Source of the DNA: Myxococcales bacterium
GTDB lineage: Bacteria; Lernaellota; Lernaellaia; Lernaellales; Lernaellaceae
Length of the DNA: 64,000 nt
Direction of reading: 5' to 3'
NCBI GenBank assembly: GCA_012517325.1
Contig: JAAYVF010000029.1
Location: forward strand, 30,601 to 94,600
The translations under genes were made by a program, and so were the position numbers. Shown in pieces: positions 52,779 through 61,800 of the stretch (its first letter is position 1; each line of letters opens with the position of its first letter). Under the pieces are notes generated by a model. That model saw only the letters and a program-made list of their open reading frames with translations. It did no database searches and was not told where the DNA came from.

Positions 52779-54134
52779 CTAACGGCTCGACAAGGCCCGA
52801 ACGACCTTGCGCAGCGGCTGATCGACCAGATTCAGGTAACGATGCTCGTCACCCGGCCGATACGCGGGCATCGGGTACATTTGGACCTTCAACGAATAAA
52901 TCCCGGCATCGAGGCGCTCCACTCCCTGGATTTCAAAACCCAGGCAGCCGAAACAACCCGGAAACTGCTCCGGTGGATCGGGAACGGAGACATCGTCCCG
53001 ATAGAACGCCGGTAGCGTCACCCCGTCGTGTTCCTGCAGAAAAATCTGCCGCGAAAACCAGCCTTCCCGGTGTTGGGCCGTGGTGCCGGCGACCACTTGC
53101 CAGTCGGAAGGCCGCCGGTCGAAATGAATTTCGTTTTCCTGCATCCGGCCGTCGATCAAAACGCCCGCCGGATTGTGCTGATTGTAAAAGCGGCGGTTCG
53201 GCACGTTCGGCGGCGAATCGGTGTAGATTTTCAATTTCGCTTCGCGGAACAAGCCCGAAATGCGAAACGGCAGATTGAGGCTGATCGGAAATTCCATGCC
53301 CGTTTTCCAATAGACACTGGTCAACTCCACGCTCGGCGAGGGAATCCGCCAGAACAGAATCACCCGGTTGCGCGTTTTGCGTAAAATCCGCACCGGCCCG
53401 TCGTTGTAGGCGATCACGGACGATTGGAAATCGTTTTCATTGCGTGTGAAATGAACCAGATTCCAAATACTTATCGCTTCCATCCGGATTTTCTGCCGAT
53501 CGGCGACGCTCTGCCCGTTGCCGCCGGCGGCCGGCTTGACGATCAACTTGTCGATGCTGATCGGCGCCTGCGGATGATAACCGATCAGGTAATCGGTCGT
53601 TTCGATCTCGTTGCGGTCCACGTGATAGACCACGTAATCCTTGGGACTGCGCGGCGCCGGCCCGGAAAACGCGAACAGATAAACCGCCGCCCGGCCGCCG
53701 TCCGCCGGATCGTAAAGCGTGATTTCGACACCTTTCTGCGCCCCGGCCGGCCAGGATGCCGCATCCACCGCCGGACCGGCGTCGGCGGAAATGAACGCCA
53801 CCTCGTCGTCGGCGTCCAGCAGGCCGCGATCGGTGTCCGCCGAGGCGCCGCTGCCCGAGCGGAACACGTATTCGCCCGCCAGACGCTCATCCACCTGGAA
53901 GGGGATCGGCGTCCATTTGCCGCCATCGACCGCGAACATCCCCAGGCGATCGATCGGAGTTCCGTTGAGGGTCCCGATTTCCCGGCCCTGCACCGTGACG
54001 GGATCGATGGTCCGGGTCAGCGTTTTGCCCACGGCGGCCGCGGTCTGGGCATGCGCCGGCGTCAGCGACAGCCAGCCGCCGATCGCCACCGCGAGTAAAA
54101 GCCAAAAGCGCCGTTTTCGTCCCGCCGGTTTCAT
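52779..54134 (-). CDS. secreted protein of unknown function
   Basis: 451 aa from ATG 54134. The signal peptide MKPAGRKRRFWLLLAVAIGGWLSLTPAHA ends at AHA-QT. The mature part is beta-rich with DPVTVQGREIGTLNGTPI, FQVDE and long stretches of alternating hydrophobics. A late pair of cysteines (GCFGCLGF) may form a disulphide or bind a ligand. There are no known catalytic motifs. A TTGACA promoter predicts transcription to start almost at this ATG (see findings). A start at 54143 would be the alternative. Divergent from the deacetylase-GNAT gene, with a gap of 139 bp. Confidence 0.76.
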   Translation of the reverse strand: MKPAGRKRRFWLLLAVAIGGWLSLTPAHAQTAAAVGKTLTRTIDPVTVQGREIGTLNGTPIDRLGMFAVDGGKWTPIPFQVDERLAGEYVFRSGSGASADTDRGLLDADDEVAFISADAGPAVDAASWPAGAQKGVEITLYDPADGGRAAVYLFAFSGPAPRSPKDYVVYHVDRNEIETTDYLIGYHPQAPISIDKLIVKPAAGGNGQSVADRQKIRMEAISIWNLVHFTRNENDFQSSVIAYNDGPVRILRKTRNRVILFWRIPSPSVELTSVYWKTGMEFPISLNLPFRISGLFREAKLKIYTDSPPNVPNRRFYNQHNPAGVLIDGRMQENEIHFDRRPSDWQVVAGTTAQHREGWFSRQIFLQEHDGVTLPAFYRDDVSVPDPPEQFPGCFGCLGFEIQGVERLDAGIYSLKVQMYPMPAYRPGDEHRYLNLVDQPLRKVVRALSSR

Positions 54135-54141
54135 GCGGCGC

Positions 54142-54170
54142 ATCGTGCCGACCGGGCGAGTAACTGTCAA
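54142..54170 (-). promoter_or_regulatory. putative promoter of the secreted protein gene
   Basis: On the minus strand TTGACA (54170-54165), 17 bp and CACGAT (54147-54142, weak -10) lie immediately before the ATG at 54134, which would leave almost no leader. Confidence 0.45.
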
Positions 54171-54273
54171 GCAACGGAAGAAAAAGTCGGCGGCTCGTTC
54201 CGCGCGTCGGTTTTCCTTGACCCTCGCGGCGGGAAGCGGTTATTTTCACCGCGAGCGCAAAAAGGTAGCTACC

Positions 54274-56388
54274 GTGGCGAAAACCCTGACCCTGCTGATC
54301 GTCTGCGATGCCGATCCGGACCGTCCGGATTACGGCGGACCCTCGTTCGACGTTCGCGGGCCCCTGCGGTGGCGAGGCCTGAGCGAAGGGGCGCCGCGCC
54401 TGCTGGAAGGTTTGGCGGCCTGTCGCGACGACGCCGGCCGCGGACTGCCGATCCTCTGGTGCGTCCGCGCCGACGAACAAATCGAACAGTGCCACGACCG
54501 CGCCGACTGGGCGCTCGATCACTTCGCCGCGTTCTGGAAGGATTGCCGATCGGCCGGCCATTCACTCGGCTGGCACCCGCATCACTGGCGCTGGAGCGAC
54601 GAGCGCCGCTGCTTCCATCAAGAGATCGCCGATCGCGACTGGCAGACCCGTAACCTCGAAAAAGGCGCGGCGGCCTTCGCTCAACCGCCCCGCTTCAGCC
54701 GAACCGGCTGGTACGCGATGAACGACGAGAACCTCAACACGCTGGAAAAGCTGGGCGTGGAAATGGACCTGTCGGCGATGCCCGGCATGGTCCGGCGCGG
54801 CGAGCCCGACCGGCGCGGCTCCTACTTCGTCGGCCAATACGATTGGTCCCGCTGCAAGAGCGCCCCGTACCACCCGCATCCGCGCGATTACCAGAGCGAG
54901 GATCCGCGCGGGCGCAAACTGATCGAGTACCCGCTGCGCACCACCGCCTCGCCCGCGTTGCGCGCGCTGCTCGGCCTGCGTTACCGCCTGCGCGGCGCCA
55001 CCGGCAAAATCGGCGCGCGGCTGGGGTTGAACGTCACGCTGCATCCCTGGTTGTTCGCGCCCTTGCTGGACGAGGCGCTCCGGGAAGCCGAAGCTCGGGG
55101 CGCGGCGCGGCTGGCGGTTTATTTTCATCCCGACGAATTGCTGGCGGACGCCGGGCCGCGGCTCGCCGGCCTGCCGCTCTACGGCGCGCCGTACCTCCTG
55201 CGAAACGTCGCGCGGCTGCAACGGCTGGCGCAACGGCGAAAAATCGAGGTGCGGTTCGCTGACGCCGCCGACGAACTAGCCGATTGGCAAAAAAAATTGT
55301 CCGCCGCCGGCGAACCGGATTGGCAGGCCGCGCCGATCGCCGCGGCGGAAATGGAGCGGTCGGCGGACCTGGCCGTGCAGGTTTTTCACCCCGCCGACGC
55401 GGAGGAATACCGGCGGCGTTTTTGCTGGAAACACGAGGAGCTTTCGCAGGTCGGCCCGTGGATTATGGCAGGCCGGCAGGAAGATCGGCTGCTCGGCCAT
55501 TATCCGTCGCTGGCCGGGCGCGCGTGGTGGTTCGGCGAAGAAGTGACCAGCGCCCATAGCTGCGACACCGCCGTGCTGCCCGAGCGGCAAGGCAAAGGCC
55601 TGCTCGGCAAACTGGCCCGCGAGCAGTACGAACGGCTGCGCGCGGCCGGTTTCCGCTTCGCCTGGGCGTTTCCCAACCACCGGATTTTTCCGCTGCGGGT
55701 CGGCTCGCTGGCCTGGCGGGAAGTGGCGCCGTTTCCGTTTCTGATTCGGCCGCTACGGCTGAGCGCCGTCTTGCGGCGCCTGTGGCCGGGGCCGCTCGGC
55801 GCGTTTCTGGCCGACGGCGTCGGCGCCGGTTGGAGCCTGCTGTCGCCGTTGCCCCGCTCGTCGCCGGAGGTGGAAATCGTTCCGGTCGGCGAGTTCGGCG
55901 CCGAAGCCGACGAAATCTGGAGGCTGGCGCGAACCCGGCTGTCCATCGCCACCGTGCGCGATCGCGATTGGTTCCGCCGCCGGTACGTCGCGGCGCCGGA
56001 TCGGCCCTACGAGCTGTTCCACCTGAAGCGACGGGGGGATATCGTCGGGCTGGCGGTGACGCGACTGACCGAAAAACGCGACCTGCGCACCTTCGCCGTC
56101 TGCGAGCTTTTCCTGGGCGATTTTGTTTTGGAAACGGCGACGGCGGCCCTGGCGGCATTACTTCGGCATGGCGCGGAAAATGGCGCCGAGGTGGCCGGCG
56201 CGCTTTGCCTGCCTCATCAGCCGGAATACCAAGCCTATCGCCGGGCCGGTTTCTGGCCGCTGCCGCGCCGTTTTCATCCCGAACCGACGTTTTTCACGGC
56301 TTATCCGCTCCAGGGCAGCGACGATAGCGAGGCTTTGTTCGACGCGAAAAACTGGTATCTGACCTGGGGCGATTTGGACACCATTTAA
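54274..56388 (+). CDS. fusion of polysaccharide-deacetylase-like and GNAT acetyltransferase domains
   Basis: 704 aa from GTG 54274, which AAAGG precedes. The first 330 residues look like a NodB-type deacetylase: LLIVCDADPDRPDYGG with the likely metal Asp, SLGWHPHHWRW with the His pair, and a distal HPDE. From about residue 345 a GNAT domain follows, with DTAVLPERQGKGLLGKLAREQYERLRAAGFRFAWAFPNH as the acetyl-CoA loop. A second GNAT-like half ends the protein (RDRDWFRRRYVAAPDRPYELFHLKRRGDIVGLAV). No signal peptide, so it would act on a cytoplasmic lipid-linked sugar. The flippase-like gene starts 11 nt downstream. Confidence 0.8.
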   Translation: MAKTLTLLIVCDADPDRPDYGGPSFDVRGPLRWRGLSEGAPRLLEGLAACRDDAGRGLPILWCVRADEQIEQCHDRADWALDHFAAFWKDCRSAGHSLGWHPHHWRWSDERRCFHQEIADRDWQTRNLEKGAAAFAQPPRFSRTGWYAMNDENLNTLEKLGVEMDLSAMPGMVRRGEPDRRGSYFVGQYDWSRCKSAPYHPHPRDYQSEDPRGRKLIEYPLRTTASPALRALLGLRYRLRGATGKIGARLGLNVTLHPWLFAPLLDEALREAEARGAARLAVYFHPDELLADAGPRLAGLPLYGAPYLLRNVARLQRLAQRRKIEVRFADAADELADWQKKLSAAGEPDWQAAPIAAAEMERSADLAVQVFHPADAEEYRRRFCWKHEELSQVGPWIMAGRQEDRLLGHYPSLAGRAWWFGEEVTSAHSCDTAVLPERQGKGLLGKLAREQYERLRAAGFRFAWAFPNHRIFPLRVGSLAWREVAPFPFLIRPLRLSAVLRRLWPGPLGAFLADGVGAGWSLLSPLPRSSPEVEIVPVGEFGAEADEIWRLARTRLSIATVRDRDWFRRRYVAAPDRPYELFHLKRRGDIVGLAVTRLTEKRDLRTFAVCELFLGDFVLETATAALAALLRHGAENGAEVAGALCLPHQPEYQAYRRAGFWPLPRRFHPEPTFFTAYPLQGSDDSEALFDAKNWYLTWGDLDTI

Positions 56389-56399
56389 ACAGGATGCCG

Positions 56400-57389
56400 A
56401 TGCAACCCGAGCAACCCGCGATCACCAAACCGACGGCGCCGCGCAACGTCAAAACAGCGTTGCGCTACGCGGCCATGGCGGTGCTGACCGTCGGGCCGCT
56501 GGCCTACGTCGGCTACCAGGTCGCCGACGGGTGGCCGGCGCTCGCCGAACGATCCTGGCATTTGTCCTGGCCTTACCTGGGCCTTTCATGCGGCCTGCTG
56601 CTGCTGAATTTCCTCCTCGTCTCCTGGACCTGGGCGCAGACGTTCCAGTCGCTGCATCCGGGTACGCGCGTGCCGCTGCGGCACACTTTCGCGATCATCT
56701 ACACCGCTCAGTTGGGCCGTTACATCCCGGGCAAAATCTGGATCTGGCTCGGACAGGCGTATCTGGCCGAGCGTTTCGGATATCGCAAAGCCGACGCGCT
56801 GACCGCCGGCGCGATTCAGATCATCTGCGGCAACGCCGCGTCGGCCGCCGTCTTCGGTCTGACGCTCTGGGGCATGGGCCAGCCGCTCTGGCTCTGTTTC
56901 CTGATGATCGCGATCTCGCTCGGCGTCATGGCGGCGCTGCTGGTCGCTCCGGCCCGCCTCGAAGGCTGGTACAACACCCGGCGTCTCAAACAAGGCAAGG
57001 ATCCCGTCCGACTGGTGGCCTCGCCGCCGGCCATGATCAAGGTCTATTTCATCATGACGCTGGCCTGGGCCGAGCACTGTCTCGCCTTCGCCGCGCTCGC
57101 CTGGGCCGTATTGCCGGCCGGCGGCGACGACTTCTTCGAACTGGCGACCGCTTACAATCTGGCCTATCACGTCGGGCTGTTTCTCCTGATCGTTCCCGGC
57201 GGCCTGGGCGTTCGCGAGGGCACGTTAACCGCGCTATTGGCACCGCGCCTCGGCGAAGCGCCCGCCGGAATGCTCGCGCTGGTGCAGCGATTGTGGTTTC
57301 TGGTCGGCGAAGCGGCGGCCTTCGGCCTGGCCTGGCTGATCGCCTATCGCGAAGGCGTCCTGGCCGGCAAACGGTCCGATCCGCTTTGA
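56400..57389 (+). CDS. flippase-like membrane protein (LPG synthase TM-domain/UPF0104 family)
   Basis: 329 aa with about eight hydrophobic helices. LGRYIPGKIWIWLGQAYLAERFG and LFLLIVPGGLGVREGTLTALLAP are the two signatures of the lysylphosphatidylglycerol-synthase transmembrane (DUF2029-like/UPF0104) family. Without the soluble transferase domain such proteins are thought to move lipids or lipid-linked glycans. ATG 56400 has AGGA 5 nt upstream; ATG 56394 is the alternative. Its place behind the deacetylase-GNAT fusion suggests a two-gene unit that modifies and translocates an envelope glycolipid. Confidence 0.82.
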   Translation: MQPEQPAITKPTAPRNVKTALRYAAMAVLTVGPLAYVGYQVADGWPALAERSWHLSWPYLGLSCGLLLLNFLLVSWTWAQTFQSLHPGTRVPLRHTFAIIYTAQLGRYIPGKIWIWLGQAYLAERFGYRKADALTAGAIQIICGNAASAAVFGLTLWGMGQPLWLCFLMIAISLGVMAALLVAPARLEGWYNTRRLKQGKDPVRLVASPPAMIKVYFIMTLAWAEHCLAFAALAWAVLPAGGDDFFELATAYNLAYHVGLFLLIVPGGLGVREGTLTALLAPRLGEAPAGMLALVQRLWFLVGEAAAFGLAWLIAYREGVLAGKRSDPL

Positions 57390-57444
57390 CATCGTGGCGC
57401 ATTCGTTTCAAATTGATTGCTGGATTTTTCCAGGGAGGTTCACC

Positions 57445-58122
57445 ATGCGCGGCCTGCTACTGTTTTTGATCGCCGGAATGTCTTTGGCGTCGTTTTTTCT
57501 GGCGGCGAACTGCGGTGACGACACCGACGATCCGGCCGGCGTCAACGGCGACGACGACAATGACGACGACACCAACACCGACGGCGACTACTACAGCGAG
57601 GAATGCAACATCGATTACGGCGCCGACATGGGCTGCGACCAGTCCGAACCGGCCTGCCAGCACGCGCGCCTGATCAACATCGACCGCTACAATCACCCCG
57701 AGGAATCCGATTGCGCTCCGGCGCTGGATTGGGGAACCCAGCTCGCGGCGGTGGCCTTGGCGCATTCGAAGGACATGTGCGACCGGCATTTTTTCGATCA
57801 CATCAATCCCGACAACGAGGATCCTTTCGACCGGATGGAAGAAGCGGGCATCGACTTCGTCGCGGCCGGCGAGAACATTTTCATGGCCTGCGGCTACACG
57901 ATGGATCAGGTCGTGGATCTGGCGGAAGAAAGCTTCATGAACGAGCCGGAATGCGAATACAACCACCGCTCGAACATTCTCGCCCGCGATTTCAAGAACG
58001 TCGGCGTCGGCATCCACTCCTGCGCCAAGGACGGTTGCATCTACCTGACGCAGGATTACGCGTCCTACGAGTTCTCCGATCTCCGCGACGACACGCACGA
58101 GTACTGCCCGAATTTTGATTAG
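57445..58122 (+). CDS. CAP/SCP-domain lipoprotein
   Basis: 225 aa. The lipobox is LAANC, followed by a long Asp/Asn linker (NGDDDNDDDTNTDGD). The CAP domain reads ALDWGTQLAAVALAHSKDMCDRHFFDHINPDNEDPFDRMEEAGIDFVAAGENIF, with the HxxF-H and GEN motifs, and ends LTQDYASYEFS. Six or more cysteines are present, unlike most bacterial CAP proteins. Secreted CAP proteins bind lipids or act in the envelope; the exact role is unknown. ATG 57445 follows GGGAGG by 6 nt. This is the last gene with the chromosome's usual high GC. Confidence 0.88.
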   Translation: MRGLLLFLIAGMSLASFFLAANCGDDTDDPAGVNGDDDNDDDTNTDGDYYSEECNIDYGADMGCDQSEPACQHARLINIDRYNHPEESDCAPALDWGTQLAAVALAHSKDMCDRHFFDHINPDNEDPFDRMEEAGIDFVAAGENIFMACGYTMDQVVDLAEESFMNEPECEYNHRSNILARDFKNVGVGIHSCAKDGCIYLTQDYASYEFSDLRDDTHEYCPNFD

Positions 58123-58360
58123 CATGCACGGATATTCATTAAATTAATTGACGCCAATTCCAAGTGAGGAATACATATATATTGTAGTACCCATAAACAA
58201 CATCATCTTTGGCCTATCCGGCCACAGAACACAAAGTGATTTCTTTAATAAAAGTGCTATAACCAATTGTTTTTCAATAATATTATCGACAATTCTCATT
58301 GCAATCTCAATAGTTCAGGCAAATAATAATTGAAAAAAATCAATTCCGCGCAGATTTTTC

Positions 58361-58389
58361 TTGACATCGTTCAAATCGCCGGTTTATCG
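58361..58389 (+). promoter_or_regulatory. putative promoter of the island's first gene
   Basis: TTGACA (58361-58366), 17 bp and TTATCG (58384-58389); with a 16-bp spacer the -10 is TTTATC, as at dprA. Transcription would start about 120 bp before the 65-aa gene. Confidence 0.5.
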
Positions 58390-58440
58390 TTTGCCCAGCA
58401 GGCACTCAAAAATACTGGATATTACATCTAACATAATTAT

Positions 58441-58499
58441 TGGGCTTCGTTTTTCGGTAAAGTTTCACGCGCAATTACCGAATTAATAATTGAAGCCCA
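58441..58499 (+). promoter_or_regulatory. nested dyad in the leader of the 65-aa gene
   Basis: TGGGCTTC (58441-58448) pairs with GAAGCCCA (58492-58499), and inside it TTCGGTAA (58453-58460) pairs with TTACCGAA (58475-58482). All pairs are perfect. The dyad ends just before the ribosome site GGAGGGG (58501-58507), so it could be an operator or an RNA structure that controls translation. Confidence 0.55.
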
Positions 58500-58514
58500 C
58501 GGAGGGGTTGATTA

Positions 58515-58712
58515 ATGGCAAGGAAGTCCCCGAAATCTTCTCGTTCCCGCCAAAAAAAGCAGACAGCCATTTCTCATCTGTTGCAAAATCGGGGTAATCG
58601 TCCCTTCGAAGACGTCTTGCAGGATATCTCCAAAGCAATCGACGCGAATATCGAAGCAAAAATCGGCAAGCCCATGGAAAAATTGCTTCTGCAAGGATTC
58701 ACTGTCCGGTAA
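58515..58712 (+). CDS. small basic protein of unknown function, first gene of the island
   Basis: 65 aa. The N-terminus is strongly basic (ARKSPKSSRSRQKKQ), followed by a likely helix, FEDVLQDISKAIDANIEAKIGKPMEKLLL. The ATG is preceded by GGAGGGG with 7 nt spacing, which supports a real gene despite its size. It lies 88 nt upstream of the 1092-aa protein gene on the same strand. The size and charge would suit a nucleic-acid-binding regulator or an antitoxin-like partner, but I do not recognise a family. Confidence 0.62.
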   Translation: MARKSPKSSRSRQKKQTAISHLLQNRGNRPFEDVLQDISKAIDANIEAKIGKPMEKLLLQGFTVR

Positions 58713-58800
58713 GTTACCAATCCATTTTACCAACGATTTTTCGCCTTGAACATTCGAGCCCGATCAGGGGCTTCATCCATTAGCGAATGGGAGTGGGATC

Positions 58801-61800
58801 ATGGGGAAATCAAATGTACGCTATCGAAATAGTAAATGCGTTCATACCAGCCATCGAATTTATGAGCCGTTGATTCTTTCTTTTAATTCCGATCCACATC
58901 TACGTGAAAAAGTCGATCAAGTATGGGAAAAGCGCACCGAAGAAATCTGTAATGCCTTGAGTTCGCATTGTGGATCGATAAAAAAATGCACACTAGGCGA
59001 AGGCAATTACCCCTGCCGTTTCGACACCCAACAACAAATTGATGCGATCAACAAAAAGAAAGAAGTTTTATCCAAATCATATAATTTACAAAATCAAATC
59101 AAGCTTCAACTGATCGAACAGCGGTTGGATTTGCTGCAAAGTTCTGATTTATGGAACGGTCCGGAACGGATTCGCGATTGTGCAAATTTTTCCAAACAAC
59201 AGGACATCTCTGGCTTTCATTGTTTCGGTACCGTGGACATGGTCTATGTCCTACCCGCTCCGTCCTCCACATGGAGCAGTGCTTTTCGGATGTGTTATGC
59301 CTTACCGAGCATGGTATCGGGGCTTTTCGGTTTTCCGATGCATCGTATTAAGGCAGTCCGAAAAATCGATAAAAATGGTAATTCATTCGATTTCCGGCGG
59401 CCGCTACCAACCAAACCAGGACGTTTCATTGCCTACTCTTTTTTACATAAACCGAATATTGAATTCACTCCCGGCGGCAAGTTCAAGGCTGAATTCATTC
59501 GTCGAGTAAGCGACTTTTTTTTGCCGCGTGAGGACGAAAATCATCAGCTTCAAGCTGCCGCCCTGGCTGACCATATTGGTCCTAAGGCCTATAACGACGC
59601 CTGTGTCGAAGTGTTTTTAACCATGTGCGTCGCCTTCCCCGTAATGATTAAAGCCGAATTTGATTCAATTGAGATGCTGTCGAGATTTTTAAATTCGGTA
59701 TATGAACATTTTACCGTTTATTGCGTGGATTTAACCCCAAGAAATAAAAAGAGACAGCCATCGCGGATGCATATGCAAATGTCGACGATGTTGGGTTGGT
59801 ACGATCCTACCCTGAATGATCGAAGTAAACGGGCAAAAAAAATTACTGAACCCGCCACTTTTCAAATGCTCGTCAAATGCGAAAACGACCCGAACCGCGT
59901 GGCAAACCATATATCACGGTTGATCAATCAGTATTTAAGCGAAAAAGGCAAACTGGCCATTATCCAGAATCGTTTGTCCCTGGCAGAACAGCAATCAAAC
60001 CAGCGGCAAGGAAAAGGAACATTATCCTGGTTCGAACGACCTTATTATTGGGATCTGATGATCGTTTTTAAAACGCGAAAAATTTCTAGAATGATCCGCC
60101 TGATGGCCGATAAAATCCGCGAACTCGAAGGTGTCACCCATACGACCACCATGCCTTTTCTGGCCGCCGGCTTGGATGAAAACGTTGATTTTTCACAATT
60201 TTCCGAGACCCATTATTTCCAAGGAAAGCTCTACAAACCAGCCAAACCGGCTTCTGTTTCCGATTCCTATTGCTCGGTGGATGATGAAAAATTAAAGATT
60301 ACCAATCATTTAAACGATTGGAAACAAGGGATTGATCTTTTCCCGAAAAGTCTTTCGGCATTGGCCGAAGATGACGCATTGGTGAATCGATACATCCATG
60401 TTAACCGCGAATTGCACATTCTCTATGCCTATTCCATACAACTTGAGGAATCCTGGCAGGCGCAAGTACGCTTACGAACACACGAAGGATCCAACGCCCG
60501 GCAAAACCTGTTATCGCGGAAGACTTTTAAAGATTTTCGCGCGACGATCAAAAAATATTTCCAAGCTTTCGCCGAATTAGAAACAAACTATCGCGACGCA
60601 TTTAGTAGAGCTAACCGCGAACAGTTGTCCACTAATGAAAAAAAAACCCTGGTTAATTTATTCCAACAAAAATGGTGGCTCTACCTGGAAATGGCAAAGT
60701 TCCACTGTTATCGAATCAAAGAATTGCTGTTGGGAATAGCCGCTGAATTTCATAACCGAACTGAAAGTCACCAAGTCATCAGCCTTACCGAACACGCGTT
60801 GAAGGTGGGTGAGCAGGCCGGTGTTCTCGACCTGACTATGGAAGCAATCGGCCGACTTTTCCGCCGTTATTGCGGTGAAGCCAATCCATATATTCTCAAA
60901 ACGGGGAAATGGGCTACCGATCAATCATCGAACACCCCAGAGGATCAGAGGGATGATTTGGGATGGAAAGGATTGTTCATTTCCTCAATTGGCAGTGATT
61001 ATAAGATCTTCCCTCAAGCCCATTTACTTTATTTGCCAATGGATTTGCGATTTGCCACCAGAGGAAAGTTATTAATTGTCGCCCATGAAGCCGCGCATCA
61101 GATATTATATAATATTTCATTAAATAATATTTCAACCCACCCGGCAGGTGTCCTCCCCGGCGAAACCGTCTTTTACGGCTTCCAAAAATGGTGGAATGAT
61201 TTTCGCGACGCAGTCAAGAAACATGCTGACAAACAGGCTGATTTAGCTGAATTTTCCACTAATCTCATTCTGGGAAAATATTCATTGCATGAGATCGAGG
61301 TACTGGCGGATATTTTCGGCCTCCTGGCCGCCGGACCTGGCTTCATTCGCGAGATGATTCATTACCTGGGTCTTCCGCTGAAAGAGGAATTATGGTTTTT
61401 GAAAAACCGTGAATACATGGAAAGCAATACCACTGAAATCAGAATCGTCTCGCTCCGAATCGCCATCATGTACACCGTCGCCAAAAAACTGGGTTGGCTC
61501 GACAAGGATCTCGACGATTTCCAAATCGAACATCTGATCAATGATTACTTCTCCAAACACGAAACGAAAGCCATCAGTGATGTCCTTTTTAAGAATGCAA
61601 AAATAGACACTGATCCCAGTTTGGCGGAGCTTTACCACACCTTGCCGGACCAGGATTCCATCTGGTCGGATCTGCTGATTCTTCGCTTTTTGCAGACCGA
61701 AGATGGTGAAAACGCAATAAAGAGCCTTGTTCAATGGATCCATCTACACGGTTCCAAATTTCATTTTTATCCGCTGCCATTCGAGGAAAACCTACAACCG

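Larger units (their letters stand above)
58123..58514. other. AT-rich non-coding region at the left edge of the island
   Basis: A 392-nt stretch with a sharp drop in GC against everything to its left. It holds a promoter-like site on the plus strand (58361-58389), a nested dyad (58441-58499) and a ribosome site for the 65-aa gene. A 61-codon frame at 58148-58333 could encode a short hydrophobic peptide, but it begins with TTG and has no ribosome site, so I do not call it. Confidence 0.7.

Noticed and set aside
58148..58333. A 61-codon frame that would encode a hydrophobic peptide
   Set aside because: It starts with TTG, has no ribosome site, and lies in AT-rich sequence where such frames arise by chance.
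58441..58499. A riboswitch or attachment site
   Set aside because: The dyad matches no aptamer or att core I recognise; it is reported only as a dyad.
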